64,000 nucleotides of DNA from Proteles cristata cristata (lineage: Eukaryota; Chordata; Mammalia; Carnivora; Hyaenidae), in the NCBI GenBank assembly GCA_017311185.1, contig JAESUZ010003526.1, positions 1,736,001 to 1,800,000 of the forward strand, written 5' to 3'. This document shows positions 11,867 to 21,849 of this stretch, piece after piece; the stretch's first letter is position 1; every line of letters begins with the position of its first letter. The translations under genes were made by a program, and so were the position numbers. The notes under the pieces were generated by a model. That model saw only the letters and a list, made by a program, of their open reading frames with translations. It was not told the origin of the DNA and made no database searches.

Positions 11867-11997
11867 CCAAGCAGGCTCCATGTTGTCAGCACAAAACCCA
11901 ATGTGGGCTCAAACCACAAACCATGAAATCATGACCAGAGCCTAAATCAAGGGTCAGTGCTCAAACGACTGCGTCACCTAAGTGCCCCACTGCCCCA
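11671..11997 (-). mobile_element. Diverged CAN-SINE with expanded purine tract
   Basis: Old copy flanked by tactctaggg at 11661-11670 and 11998-12007. Its CT-rich middle has expanded into a long GA/GACA microsatellite. The long Ser/Leu or Glu/Arg frames it produces on both strands are artefacts. Confidence 0.85.
11759..11863. repeat. (GA)n / (GAGACA)n microsatellite inside the SINE
   Basis: More than 100 bp of alternating purines with regular CA interruptions. Likely polymorphic in length. Confidence 0.9.
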
Positions 11998-12650
11998 TAC
12001 TCTAGGGTTAATTTAGCTCCAGTAGTAAGGCATAATATTTCTGAGGCCACTACCCAATGCTCTGTACACTACAAGATCTGTCCATATTGGTCAGTAGGGG
12101 TGTGATCTATTCCTAACCCATGTTTCAGGAACTGGTCAGCTTATTAATTTGTTAGTTTTTTCCATGGCCATGGGCACTTTCACCCAATACATGTATAGAT
12201 CAGTATTTGGCCAAGCACTTCAAGGGACCTCTCGTAAAGAGAGAAACTCTGGAGCTTTCTTTCTATGAAGCTCCTTTTGTGGTATCCTCCTCTATGACTT
12301 CTAGCCAATTTAGGGTATCCAAACTTTGATTTCTAACTCCTCAATTCAGCAACACTATGAACTCTGTTAAGGTCTCCCCTCCCTGCACTTTGGAAACTGC
12401 TTCTGGGCAGCGAGCTAAGATCACCTCCATGTTACCCTTCTTTCATGGATTATAGACTACTGCCTATTGTCCAATATCTGGAACTAGTTTTTTCATTTAG
12501 TTTTTTTCTAGCTGTTCCATGATAAGAGGGCAGTTTCTATAGCAGCTAATCCTTCAAAGGCAGAAACAGAATCTCCCTTATGTCCTTTTTTTATTTTTAA
12601 AATCTGGAATTTAATTCTTTTTAGCTCTTTAGAACACAAGTCATCCTTAC
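11998..12650 (-). other. Intron 14 next to exon 14, unresolved
   Basis: The sequence around 12000-12500 looks like a decayed repeat related to the L1 beside it, but no diagnostic motif is left. No coding segment is seen. Confidence 0.4.
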
Positions 12651-12746
12651 CTTTGTAGACCTCTCTAAGGGTTGATCATATTGTGCCTGTTGCATAACAT
12701 CACTGACTATCATTTTAGCAATCTTCCAAGCTAGCTCTTCCTGGGC
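12651..12746 (-). CDS. AKAP10: AKAP10 exon 14: PKA-binding amphipathic helix and start of PDZ ligand (residues about 628-659)
   Basis: A 96-bp exon, phase 0 to phase 0 (32 codons), with acceptor aattttag and donor gtaagg. It reads AQEELAWKIAKMIVSDVMQQ then AQYDQPLERSTK. Family knowledge: the LAWKIAKMIVSDVM segment is the amphipathic helix that docks on the dimerisation/docking domain of PKA RI and RII, with Leu632, Ile636, Ile640, Val641 and Val644 forming the hydrophobic face. The codon at 12696-12698 is GTT (Val), the position of the human I646V polymorphism. The second-to-last residues STK begin the C-terminal PDZ ligand, which exon 15 completes. Human has EKSTK and here it reads ERSTK. 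Confidence 0.97.
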
Positions 12747-13406
12747 CTAAAATTAAAAAACAAAACAAAACAAAAAAACAATTCAAACTGTTGATAATGG
12801 TTGTTCATTAGAAAAATCAAGACTTATATTATCAGTGCTCTAAACACAACTGTATATGCTTATCATTTCTACTTATTTGGATAAGAAGCACATTCCACGT
12901 ATGGAAGGACCTGGGCCATCCTCTGGCTATGCTACATTAACATGCTATTGGTTCACTGCCTTGTAGGGTCACCTACTGGGTACCCAAAATCATGACTATT
13001 TTCATGTTAGATGATCAAAACATTTTTCTTTTCCCATATCTCTTATGTCTCTCAATGTACTTAACCAACAAGTAAAAAAGCAAGCCTCCTCTTCTGCAAA
13101 CAGACAGTGAGGAAAGAAACATTTGAGGTTTTGTTTCTACGGATGCCTGATGGCTGATGGAAACCTGAAGGCACTGGTATTTTTCAGTTTCTAGCATCTC
13201 TGAACTAAAAAACCCTTCACTGTCCCCACACGCCAACTGTTAGATACTAACAATTTCTTGTTACAGCCTGGATAAGGAAGCAATGATGTGCCATGCTGCT
13301 TAAACGTGGGAAGTAAGGAAAGAAAGGAAAGAGAAAATCTGAAACTTTACTTAGACAAGGTGCCACTTATAAACAGGAATTTCTTGATACTGAAAGTAGA
13401 ATTTAC
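12747..13406 (-). other. AKAP10 intron 13
   Basis: The shortest intron (660 bp) and the only one in which I see no SINE or LINE. It contains an AAAAC-rich patch near 12755. Confidence 0.85.
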
Positions 13407-13459
13407 CTCATCAGTATTTCCTTGCACCCATTTCTTCATAGCTTGTGAGAACATGGATC
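13407..13459 (-). CDS. AKAP10: AKAP10 exon 13 (residues about 610-627)
   Basis: A 53-bp microexon, phase 1 to phase 0, with acceptor gtttactag and donor gtaaat. It reads GSMFSQAMKKWVQGNTDE, immediately before the PKA-anchoring helix. The acceptor lacks a strong pyrimidine run. A SINE lies antisense to the gene about 260 bp upstream. Confidence 0.95.
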
Positions 13460-13719
13460 CTAGTAAACAAAACCAAAATTGAATGTAGATTTCATGCACA
13501 ATTTTACACTAAAAAAGTGCTCTTATTCGAAAGCTACTTCCAGAAATGGGTATTCTTTTTTTGTACAATTTCATTTAAAACATTACGGAATATTACCATT
13601 AATCAAAACTGATTATCTCCATTAGCAAGTATTTAATTTGCAAAAGACTTTTGAAAGGCTGTTTCAGAGTTTTGGACTTTTCTTCTATTCTCCTCACTTG
13701 ATAAAAGAAACTATTTATT

Positions 13720-13932
13720 GGGGCGTCTATGTGGCTCAGTCAGTTAAGCATCCAACTTCGGCTCAGGTCATGATCTCATGGTTCACGAGTTCAAGCCCCA
13801 CACTGGGGTCTGTGCTGAGAGCTCAGAGCCTGAAGCCTGTTTCAGATTCTGTGTTTCCCTCTCTCTCTGCCCCTTCCCCACTCGTGATCGGTCTCTCTCT
13901 CAAAATAAAAACATTAAAAAAAAAAAAAAAAG
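13720..13932 (+). mobile_element. CAN-SINE, antisense to AKAP10
   Basis: Head gggcgtctatgtggctcagt, tail of 17 A. It lies about 260 bp upstream of the exon 13 acceptor. Confidence 0.92.
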
Positions 13933-14770
13933 AAAAACAATTATCTGGTGTTAGATTTTCAACAAACATTAAATGGGCAAAAGAAAACCATGACTAGGAT
14001 TTGGTTTTTGATAAGAGTCTAGCAATATGTCAGGAGGTATCAATCTCCTTGTTATATACCCAATTTTTTTAGACCAGCTCCTATACAAAAGGGCTTCCAG
14101 TAGAGATTATGCTGCCACATGCTCAATCCCTGGTCTGTATAAAGTGGCTGGTTAAGAGTGGAGTTTTAAATGTCCACGCTCTGCCTGGGCCACAGCATAC
14201 CTCAACCCAATAGGAGATACACGCAACCTATCTTCGTAAATACTCAGGTGCTGAGAAATCACCAAGACACAGACTAGCTACTTTGTCCATTAATGAAATA
14301 CGGAGCTTATCCTTTCATTAACACAAATAAGCTCCTTTTCAACTCTGCCTTACACCAAGTGATTGGTAGGTTGTTTCTTAGGCAAGGTGCCGACTGGATT
14401 GGAACCATACATAGCATTCATGAAAAGTATAAAGCTTGCATCCTTTCCCTTAATAACTTCTAGTATTAGCTGGTCTAGTCCAACTTTACGGCCAACTAGT
14501 CAAAGCTACAACATTACACACTCTGCCTAAAGTCTCAAATGGCTGTTGAATTGCCCAGTGCACTGCTCTCTCTTCAGGCTAACCCGAAGAGTCACATGGT
14601 GACAATCTCCTACATGTTTAATACCCTCTCTCCTTTTCAAAATACATGTTTGGCTCCTTTCTGTGCATTACCTGCCCTTTTAACACGGAACTTCTCCTGG
14701 ACCCCATTTTCAGCCTTCTTTTCTCCTCTGGCAGGTTTTCTTTGGGGCCTCTCATCCCCTCTCGAGGCTT
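13933..14770 (-). other. Intron 12, no repeat recognised
   Basis: About 840 bp without an obvious dispersed repeat. Open frames are short and unsupported. Confidence 0.5.
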
Positions 14771-14782
14771 TAATGTCCTTTA

Positions 14783-15020
14783 TTTTTAAAAATTTTTAAA
14801 AACAAAGTTTTAAATGTATTATTTATTTTTGAGAGAGAGGTTGAGAGAGCATGAGCAGGGGAGGGTCAGAGAGAGAGGGAGATACAAAATCTGAAACAGG
14901 CTCCAGGCTCTGAGCTAACTGTCAGCACAGAGCCCGACATGGGGCCTGAACCCATGAACCGTGAGATCATGACCTGAGCTGAAGTCGGACGCTTAACTGA
15001 CTGAGCCACCCAGGTGCCCC
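14783..15020 (-). mobile_element. CAN-SINE
   Basis: Flanked by taatgtccttta (14771-14782) and taacgtccttta (15021-15032). Confidence 0.94.
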
Positions 15021-15150
15021 TAACGTCCTTTAAAATGCAAATAATCAAAAAACTTGTCCTTGGGCATTAAAATTTGTATTTACAACTTGTCCTAAGGTCT
15101 CTCAAACTTAACATGTTCCAAATTGAGCTTGTCTGTTTTCCACCTACCTT

Positions 15151-15330
15151 TTTTTTTTTTAAGTTTACTATTTATTTTGAGAGAAGGGGAGGGTGTGCAA
15201 GCAGGGAAGGGGCAGAGAGAGAGAGAGGGACAGAGAATCACAAGCAGGCTCTGCACTGCCAGTCCTGAGCCCGATGCAGGGCTTGATCCCCTGAACTGAG
15301 ATTGTGATCTGAGCCAAAATCAAGAGTCAT
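15151..15330 (-). mobile_element. Diverged CAN-SINE, head lost
   Basis: The T-tail, GA-rich middle and body (aagcaggctctgcactg) are recognisable. The tRNA-like head is truncated or decayed. Confidence 0.8.
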
Positions 15331-15505
15331 CATGTCTTGCTACCTGAGAACAGTGTAGAGTCCTTGCTGGCCAATACCCCCCAGAGGCTGTCTAGTACTT
15401 CCTCTGCTCCAAGGCTACCAGTCACTTCTTCCTTGTACTCATTTTTCAGCCAATAAAAGACACTACTAGACTTTAAGGTTCTTAATGTCAGGACTGTTAT
15501 GTTCT

Positions 15506-15726
15506 TCTTTTTTTTTTTAATTTTAATGTTTTATTTATTTATGAGAGAGAAAGACAGCATAAGCAGGGGAGGGTGAGAGAGAGAGGGAGACACAGAATCT
15601 GAAACAGGCTCCAGGCTCTGAGCTGGCTGTCAGCACAGAGCCCGACACGGGGCTCGAACCCACGAACCGTGAGATCATGACCTGAGCCGAAGTCGGTCGC
15701 TTAACCGACTGAGCCACCCAGGCGCC
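15506..15726 (-). mobile_element. CAN-SINE
   Basis: Perfect 18-bp duplication tcaggactgttatgttct at 15488-15505 and 15727-15744. Confidence 0.96.
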
Positions 15727-16069
15727 TCAGGACTGTTATGTTCTAACCTGCCCCATGCGCAGGAGTGCACGGAGGTGCTACAAACTTATTTACTGCGTTA
15801 ACGATGTAGACTTCCGTCAGTCTTCAGACTTTCCCCAACTGTGTACCTCAGGCTTCTCTGGCAAATTAGGAAATAAAATCAATTATTTAAATAAACTAAT
15901 AGGGTAAGATAGGTAACAGGTCCTTTCTGGGTCTAAATGATTTCATCAATTTTTCCATTTTTTTTGCTTACTCTGTCAGTGTGTATCTGACCCAAAAGTA
16001 GATTGCTCACCCACATCAAGATGATTCATTACTCAAACAATAGCTGAACTGAAAAATAAACATAATACA

Positions 16070-16212
16070 GGGCATCTGGCAGGCTCAGTTGGTAGTGTTT
16101 GACTCTTGATCTTGGGGTTGTGAGTTTGAGCCCCACATCAGGGGTAGAATTTACTTAAAAAAACAAAAACAAAAACAAAAACAAAAACAGAAACAAAACA
16201 AAAACAACAAAC
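16070..16212 (+). mobile_element. Short tRNA-type SINE with (AAAAAC)n tail
   Basis: Head ggcatctggcaggctcagtt, then agtttgagccccacatcagg and the gtagaatttactt end of the older short CAN-SINE type. It has no CT-rich region. Confidence 0.85.
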
Positions 16213-16300
16213 ATAAGAGTGCAGTCTTATTAAATTAAATAGGAAGATTAATAACAGCTCTTTATTTTAAACACATTTATCAAAAAGACACTTTCTTCTT

Positions 16301-16455
16301 TTTTAAAATTTACTTTGAGAGAGTGAGAGAGAGAGAGAAGAGAGAGAATCCCAAGCAGACTCTGTAATTCCAGCACAGAGCCTGACATAAGGTCAGATCC
16401 TGAGCCAAACCAAAGGTCAGACACTCAACCAACCGAGACATCCGGGCACTGCTGA
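16301..16455 (-). mobile_element. Diverged CAN-SINE
   Basis: Flanked by imperfect duplications acactttcttctt and agcattttcttctt. The body is shortened and the head reads catccgggcac. Confidence 0.85.
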
Positions 16456-16822
16456 AGCATTTTCTTCTTACAAATTAGTATCTTTTACTCAAGACAATGC
16501 TGTCAATCTAATTACACTGAAACATGTCTAGATCTCAAGTGAATGGATCCACACCAGTTTTCAAAATCTTCCCGTGTGTAAACCAATGGTCTAGAAGCTG
16601 AAATCAGTCACAAATGAGGTACTTGTCAACACATTTCTGTGTTTAACTCTTGCAATTGACTGAACAGTCTCCTGTTAATTAAGCAAAGGACTTGAATTTC
16701 AACTTCTTCATATTTTCCACATATGTTTCATAATAAATTTAAGCAAATTAGAGGAAATCTAATGAATTAAAGGGTCTCGAGATAAATCTTAAGTGCACCC
16801 TAGACTGGGTACTCACCATTTT

Positions 16823-17015
16823 TTGTTTTTTTTTTTAAGTTTATTTTGAGAGAGAGAAAGAGCAAGTTGGGGAGGAGTGGAGAGAGAGGGGGAGAGAATC
16901 CCAGGCAGGCTTCAGACGATCAGCATGGAGGCATGCAGGCCTGAAGCCGCAAACCGTGAGATCATGACCTGAGCTGAAGTCAGACACTTAACTGCCTGAG
17001 CCACCCAGGCACTCC
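16823..17015 (-). mobile_element. CAN-SINE
   Basis: Flanked by gggtactcaccattttt and gggtattcaccatttta. It lies about 280 bp past the exon 12 donor. Confidence 0.92.
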
Positions 17016-17292
17016 GGGTATTCACCATTTTAAATAAAACAATGACAAATATTTTTTCATGCAGATGTGCTTTCTGGAATGGTAAAGCAAGTTCAATACC
17101 TTTCATTCAGAGAGACTGTACAGAGATGTGATTACACAAAGCCCTTGTACTCAGCTGTGACTATAAACACAAGGTGAGAGATAAGGCAATTATTTCATAA
17201 AATAAACTATTTAAATCTTAACTGATCCTTCACTTATAGTCACCAACTAATGTGAGAAAAGGCTTAACGGGAAGTATAAAAACACCACAAAC

Positions 17293-17375
17293 CTTTTGAT
17301 TTCTTTACATCAGGTTCAGGCTCAGATTCTCGGATGAATTGCCCCAAGTCACTTACTCTTCCAAATGTCATCTTC
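17293..17375 (-). CDS. AKAP10: AKAP10 exon 12 (residues about 582-610)
   Basis: An 83-bp exon, phase 2 to phase 1, with acceptor tacttag and donor gtttgt. It reads GKMTFGRVSDLGQFIRESEP then EPDVKKSKG. It encodes the acidic linker leading to the PKA-binding region. The natural donor gtttgt is a poor match to consensus, whereas the exon itself contains AGAGTAAGT near 17356, a better-looking donor only 19 bases into the exon. Confidence 0.95.
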
Positions 17376-17591
17376 CTAAGTAAGTACATAAAGAAGAATA
17401 TGATTTCTAACAAGGAATATTAAATTAAAAAAGAAAAATTCCACTCTTGAGCATCTCATCTAAATCTAGAGACCTAGAAATACTGCATCATATTATTCAA
17501 AGCAAGGCTTATTTTAAATAGAACTGTCCTCTAAAGAAAGCAAAATAATCTTCAATTTAATGCAATTCCATTCAAAATCCCAGAAAGGTTT

Positions 17592-17742
17592 GGGAAGCAA
17601 AAATAGGATGAAAACAGGGAGGGGGAATGGGCTTAATGGCTGAGGGGCATTAAGGAATCTACTCCTAAAATCACTGTTGCACTATATGCTAACTAACTTG
17701 GATGTAAATTAAAAATTAGATGTTAAAAAAAAAAAAAATCCC
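17592..17742 (+). mobile_element. 5'-truncated carnivore L1 3' end
   Basis: Reads ggggcattaaggaatctact then atatgctaactaacttggat and ends in A16. Duplication aaatcccagaaaggttt lies at 17575-17591 and again at 17972-17988, beyond the SINE that landed in its tail. Confidence 0.9.
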
Positions 17743-17743
17743 C

Positions 17744-17960
17744 GGGGCGCCTGGGTGGCTCAGTCGGTTAAGCGTCCGACTTCGGCTTGGGTCATGATCT
17801 CATAGTTCATGGGTTCGAGCCCTGCGTCAGGCTCTGTGCTGACAACTAGCTCAGAGCCTGGAGCCTGTTGCAGATTCTGTATCTCCCTCTCTCTCTCTGA
17901 CCCTCCCCTGTTCATGCTACCTCCCTCTCTCTCTCTCAGAAATAAATAAAACATAAAAAA
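17744..17960 (+). mobile_element. CAN-SINE inserted in the L1 poly(A) tail
   Basis: Full length, close to consensus (cagtcggttaagcgtccgac). The flanking A-runs are the L1 tail. Confidence 0.94.
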
Positions 17961-18523
17961 AAAATTTTTTTAAATCCCAGAAAGGTTTATGAAGCATGAT
18001 GGGTTAATAGGTAGCTCACAATTCTAAAATTTATACAGAAGACAAAAGGCATAAGAACAGCCAGGATAATTCTGTAAAAGAGATAAAACGGTAGGAATCT
18101 GTCCTAGACCAAAATGTGTATTATAGACATAGAGTCATTATATACTACATATAATCATTTACATGCTGTAAAGCTATAATAATATAGAGCAAAGTTAAAA
18201 CGCAAAAAACACAGTGAAAGACCTTATTTAACAGATACTACTAATCAATAATGAATATTCAAAAAGATAAAGAATTCCAACAAGTCACTAAGAACAACAG
18301 AAAAATGTAAAAAGGACATAAAAGTCTCTTCACAGAAGAAAAGCCTTAACAACCAACAAACATGCCAAAAGCAACTTAATCTCAGAAACAATAATCCAAA
18401 TTGGTTAAAAAAAAAAAAAAAAAATCAAATATCTGATGTTATTTAGTGTCAATTAAGATGAAGGGAAAATGAGTATCTTCATTAACATGGGGTAAGAATG
18501 CAAAGTATATAGCTAATTTATTT

Positions 18524-18731
18524 TAAAAAATTCTTTTAATGTTTATTTTTGAAAGAGAGACAGTGAGTGAGCAGGGGAGGGGCACAGAGAAAGGAGACAC
18601 AGAATCTGAAGCAGGCTCCAGGCTCTGAGCTGTTAGCACAGAGCTCAATGCGGGGCTTGAACCCATGAACCATGAGATAATGACCTGAGCCGAAGTCAAA
18701 TGCTTAATCAACTGAGCCACCCAGGTGCCCC
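18524..18731 (-). mobile_element. CAN-SINE
   Basis: Flanked by tagctaatttattttaaa on the left and the similar tagagctacttttaaa on the right. Confidence 0.9.
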
Positions 18732-18762
18732 TAGAGCTACTTTTAAAGGTAAACAGTTTAAT

Positions 18763-18965
18763 AGGTGCCTGGGTGGCTCAGTCATTAAGCACCTGATTTT
18801 GGGTCAGATCTGACTGAGGTCATGATCTCACGGTTTGTGAGCTCGAGCCCCATTTCGGGTGAGCACTGCTTCTCTCTGTCCTTCCCCCACTGCTGTGGGA
18901 TTCTCTCTCTCTCTGTGCCCCTCGCTCACTTGAACGCTCTCTCTCAAAAAAATAAAAAATAAAAT
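18763..18965 (+). mobile_element. CAN-SINE
   Basis: Duplication aaaggtaaacagttta versus aaaggtaaactgatta. A small internal insertion (tcagatctgactgag) lies between the A and B boxes. Confidence 0.9.
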
Positions 18966-19715
18966 AAAGGTAAACTGATTAAGAGCTATTAAAATTTAAA
19001 AATCTGCCTCTTGGTACAAGGAAGTATATAAAAGGAAGTTTTTCATCATTCCGTGTGTAACAGTGAAAAATTCCAAACAACCTGAATATTCATCAATACC
19101 CAAAGGGCCAAATAGTGGCCACAGTTATGAGCTATAATTAATATTTTATATGGAACACTACAACATAGTTAAAATGAGGTAATCTGTATAGGCTATAGAT
19201 TTATATAGACTGTAATAGACTATATATAGAAAAGTCTCCAAAACTCACTGCAAATGAAAGCACAAGATACCAAATAAGAGTGTAATATCAACTACATAAA
19301 AACAAGGAAGAAAAAATACATAGTATAATGTCACAGTGATTATCCTGAGTAGGAAGGGGAGAGAATAAGAAATGATGTGTGGTGAAGGGGACATTAGCCT
19401 TATTTACACATTTAATTTTTATAGGACCTTAATGGATTTGTGAATAAAAGTTAAAAGAAGAAAAAGAAACAGCGATGCCTATGGATTAGTTCACTTGGGG
19501 CATGGTGGTTCTTATTTTAGGGTTAACCTTCCCAGTAAGTCGTCATTTCACATGTGCCTGCAGTGCACCGACAGACAGAAATATGTCTACCTTGAAAAAA
19601 TTTCAGGAAGATGCCAAAGCCATAAAAATAACCAAAAATTGAAAACTATCTTTAAAGGTGAAGAAAAGTCATTATTCCTCTATTTCTGACCATTTTATAT
19701 ACTGTTAAAATACAT

Positions 19716-19718
<3 letters not shown>

Positions 19719-19750
<32 letters not shown>
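19719..19750. repeat. (AC)16 microsatellite
   Basis: An uninterrupted dinucleotide run in intron 11. Confidence 0.97.
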
Positions 19751-19753
<3 letters not shown>

Positions 19754-19929
19754 GGAAGTAAAACATCTTGCAATTGACAGGCTGTAAGTCACTCCTGAGC
19801 CTTTACTCTTAACCATGGTCTACTGCATACTCTGTGTAAGTTAAGTGCTGGATACATAAGAGATGAGAAACAATTTAAAAAGTTTAATAAATAATAAATA
19901 TTTATAATAAATATTATAAATATTTTAAA

Positions 19930-20070
19930 ACATTTTAAATGTTTATTTTTGAGAGACAGACAGATCATGAGTGGGGGAAGGGCAGAGAGAGGGAAGTCAC
20001 AGAATCTAAAGCAGGCTCTAGGCTCTGAGCCGAAGTCGAATGCTTAACTGACTGAGCCACCAGGTGCCCC
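19930..20070 (-). mobile_element. CAN-SINE with internal deletion
   Basis: The tail, GA-rich part and head are present, but about 60 bp covering the B-box side of the body are missing. Confidence 0.85.
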
Positions 20071-20082
20071 TAAATTTTAACT

Positions 20083-20283
20083 TTTTAAATGTTTATTTAT
20101 ATTTGAGAGAAAGACAGCATGAGCAGGGGAGGGGCAGAGAGAGAGGGAGACACAAAATCCTAAGCAGGCTCCAGGCTCTGAGCTGTCAGCACAGAGCCCA
20201 ACTTGGGGCTTGAACTTCTAACAGCAAGATAATGACCTGAGCTGAAGTCAGATGCTTAACCAACTGAGCCACCAAGGTCCTCC
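20083..20283 (-). mobile_element. CAN-SINE next to the exon 11 donor
   Basis: Nearly complete. Its head ends about 90 bp from the donor of exon 11, the closest SINE to any exon in the window. Confidence 0.9.
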
Positions 20284-20371
20284 CAGATTTAAAAAATTTT
20301 AAACTGAAAAATAAAAGATGCAAAAGTCAACTGACTTGTAAATACAATTTTAGACACTCAGCGAAGCTTAC

Positions 20372-20481
20372 CCTGCATATGTCCGCTGATACAAAGATTC
20401 TGGGTCCAAACTGGCAGCATCCACAATTATCGCTTCATCAAAATTTTTCAGAATTTTAACACTGGCTTTTTTCATACTGGA
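20372..20481 (-). CDS. AKAP10: AKAP10 exon 11: linker after RGS domain 2 (residues about 546-582)
   Basis: A 110-bp exon, phase 0 to phase 2, with acceptor tgttgtag and donor gtaagc. It reads SSMKKASVKILKNFDEAIIV then DAASLDPESLYQRTYAG. The donor was placed after GCAGG because only that choice keeps the frame into exon 12 (GGG AAG ATG). A SINE begins about 90 bp past the donor. An ancient L1 3' end starts within about 40 bp of the acceptor. Confidence 0.95.
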
Positions 20482-20517
20482 CTACAACAGAAATTGTAAA
20501 ATTGGCAGTATATTATT

Positions 20518-20630
20518 TGGGAATATACTGTACAACACTGTGAATATACTAAATGTCACTGAATTATACACTTTATGATAGTTAACTTTATGTTAGGTGA
20601 ATTTTACCTCAATTAAAAAAAATGTACTTC
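20518..20630 (+). mobile_element. Ancient L1 3' end at the exon 11 acceptor
   Basis: tactaaatgtcactgaatta, then actttatgatagttaacttt and gaattttacctcaattaaaa form the classic old-L1 terminus with its A-tail. Antisense to AKAP10. Confidence 0.8.
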
Positions 20631-20689
20631 TATACACTTACAATAAAAATATGGATATAATAAAAATTCCATTTATAATAGTATAAAAA

Positions 20690-21840
20690 TAAAATATTTA
20701 GAACAAGCTTAAGAAATACCAAATGGATACTTGAAAATACAAAATGTTATTGGAAGAAATTATAAAAGATCTGAATAAGTCAAAGGCATCCTGTTTTAAT
20801 GGATTACCATAATACATCTTGTCAAGATGGCAATATGCCCCAAACTGATCTATGGAGTCAATACAGCCCCTATCAGAGGCCTGGCTGGCTTCTTCACAGA
20901 AATTGACAGATTGATTCTTCAACGCATGTGAAAACTCAAGGGGCCTTGAAAAGTCAAAGCAATCGTGAAAAAAAAAGAACTAAGTTGAAAAACTCTCAGT
21001 TCCTGATTTCAAAACCTGTTACCCAAGCAATGGTAGTTAAGACAATTAAATAGAGTGATCATTTGATCTAACAATTCTACTTTTTTAATTCTAAATTTTT
21101 AATTTATTTCTAAGAGAGAGAGAGAGACAGCATGAGCAGGGGAGGGCCAGCGAAAGAGGGAGACACAGAATCAGAAGCAGGCTCCAGGCTCTGAGCTAGC
21201 TGACAGCACAGAGTCCGACGCGGGGCTCGAACCCACAAACCGTGAGATTGTGACCTAGGCCGAAGTTGGAGGCTTAACTGACTGAGCCACCCAGGCGCCC
21301 CTAACAATTCTACTTCTGTAGGTACCTAGAAGTAGAATTGTAATATCTCACAAGAGAAATGAAAACCGGTATCCACACAAAAACTTGTATAGCAGCATTA
21401 TTCCTAATAACCAAAAGAGAGAACCAACCCAAATGTCCATCAACTGATGGAAGAACAAAATGTGGCATGTGTGCACAATGGAATGTTATTTGGTCATAAA
21501 AGAGGACTCTTTCTGATACATGCTAAAGGTGGATGAACCTTGAAAACATCACGCTAAGTGAAAGAAGCCAGTCACAAAAGGCCACATATCATATGGTTCC
21601 AATTACCAGAAGAGGCAAGTCTATAGAGACAGAAAGTAGATTACTAGGAGCCTAGGGCTGGAGGAATGGAGCATTTGTAGGGTAGTAGTTAAAGGACACA
21701 TGGTTTTTACCTTAGGTGAAACTCTTTTAAATTGGCTGTGGTGACAGTTAAGCAACTCTACGAATATACTAAACACCACTGAATCATGTAACAAATGAGT
21801 GACTGTATGATATGTACGATAAATTGTACAATATTTGTAC
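20690..21840 (+). mobile_element. Old L1, ORF2 end and 3' UTR, split by a SINE
   Basis: agcagcattattcctaataa, then aatgtccatcaactgatgga, aatggaatgttatttggtca and gtgaaagaagccagtcacaa give the L1 ORF2 3' landmarks. The frame is broken. Confidence 0.8.
21083..21301 (-). mobile_element. CAN-SINE
   Basis: The 14-bp duplication taacaattctactt is at 21069-21082 and 21302-21315. Confidence 0.95.
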
Positions 21841-21849
21841 AATTGTACA

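Larger units (their letters stand above)
17490..19470 (+). mobile_element. Old L1, ORF2 end and 3' UTR, interrupted by younger insertions
   Basis: The motifs aatgcaattccattcaaaat, then agaacagccaggataattct, then attccaaacaacctgaatat and gattatcctgagtaggaagg follow the order of an old L1 from ORF2 into its 3' end. The insertions at 17592, 18524 and 18763 sit within it. Confidence 0.65.

Noticed and set aside
11665..11934. Long Ser/Leu-rich and Glu/Arg-rich open frames on both strands
   Set aside because: They translate a (GA)n/(GACA)n microsatellite within a SINE. No protein-like complexity.
19719..19750. CRISPR-like or satellite repetition
   Set aside because: It is a simple (AC)n microsatellite. 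No repeat-spacer structure exists anywhere in the window.
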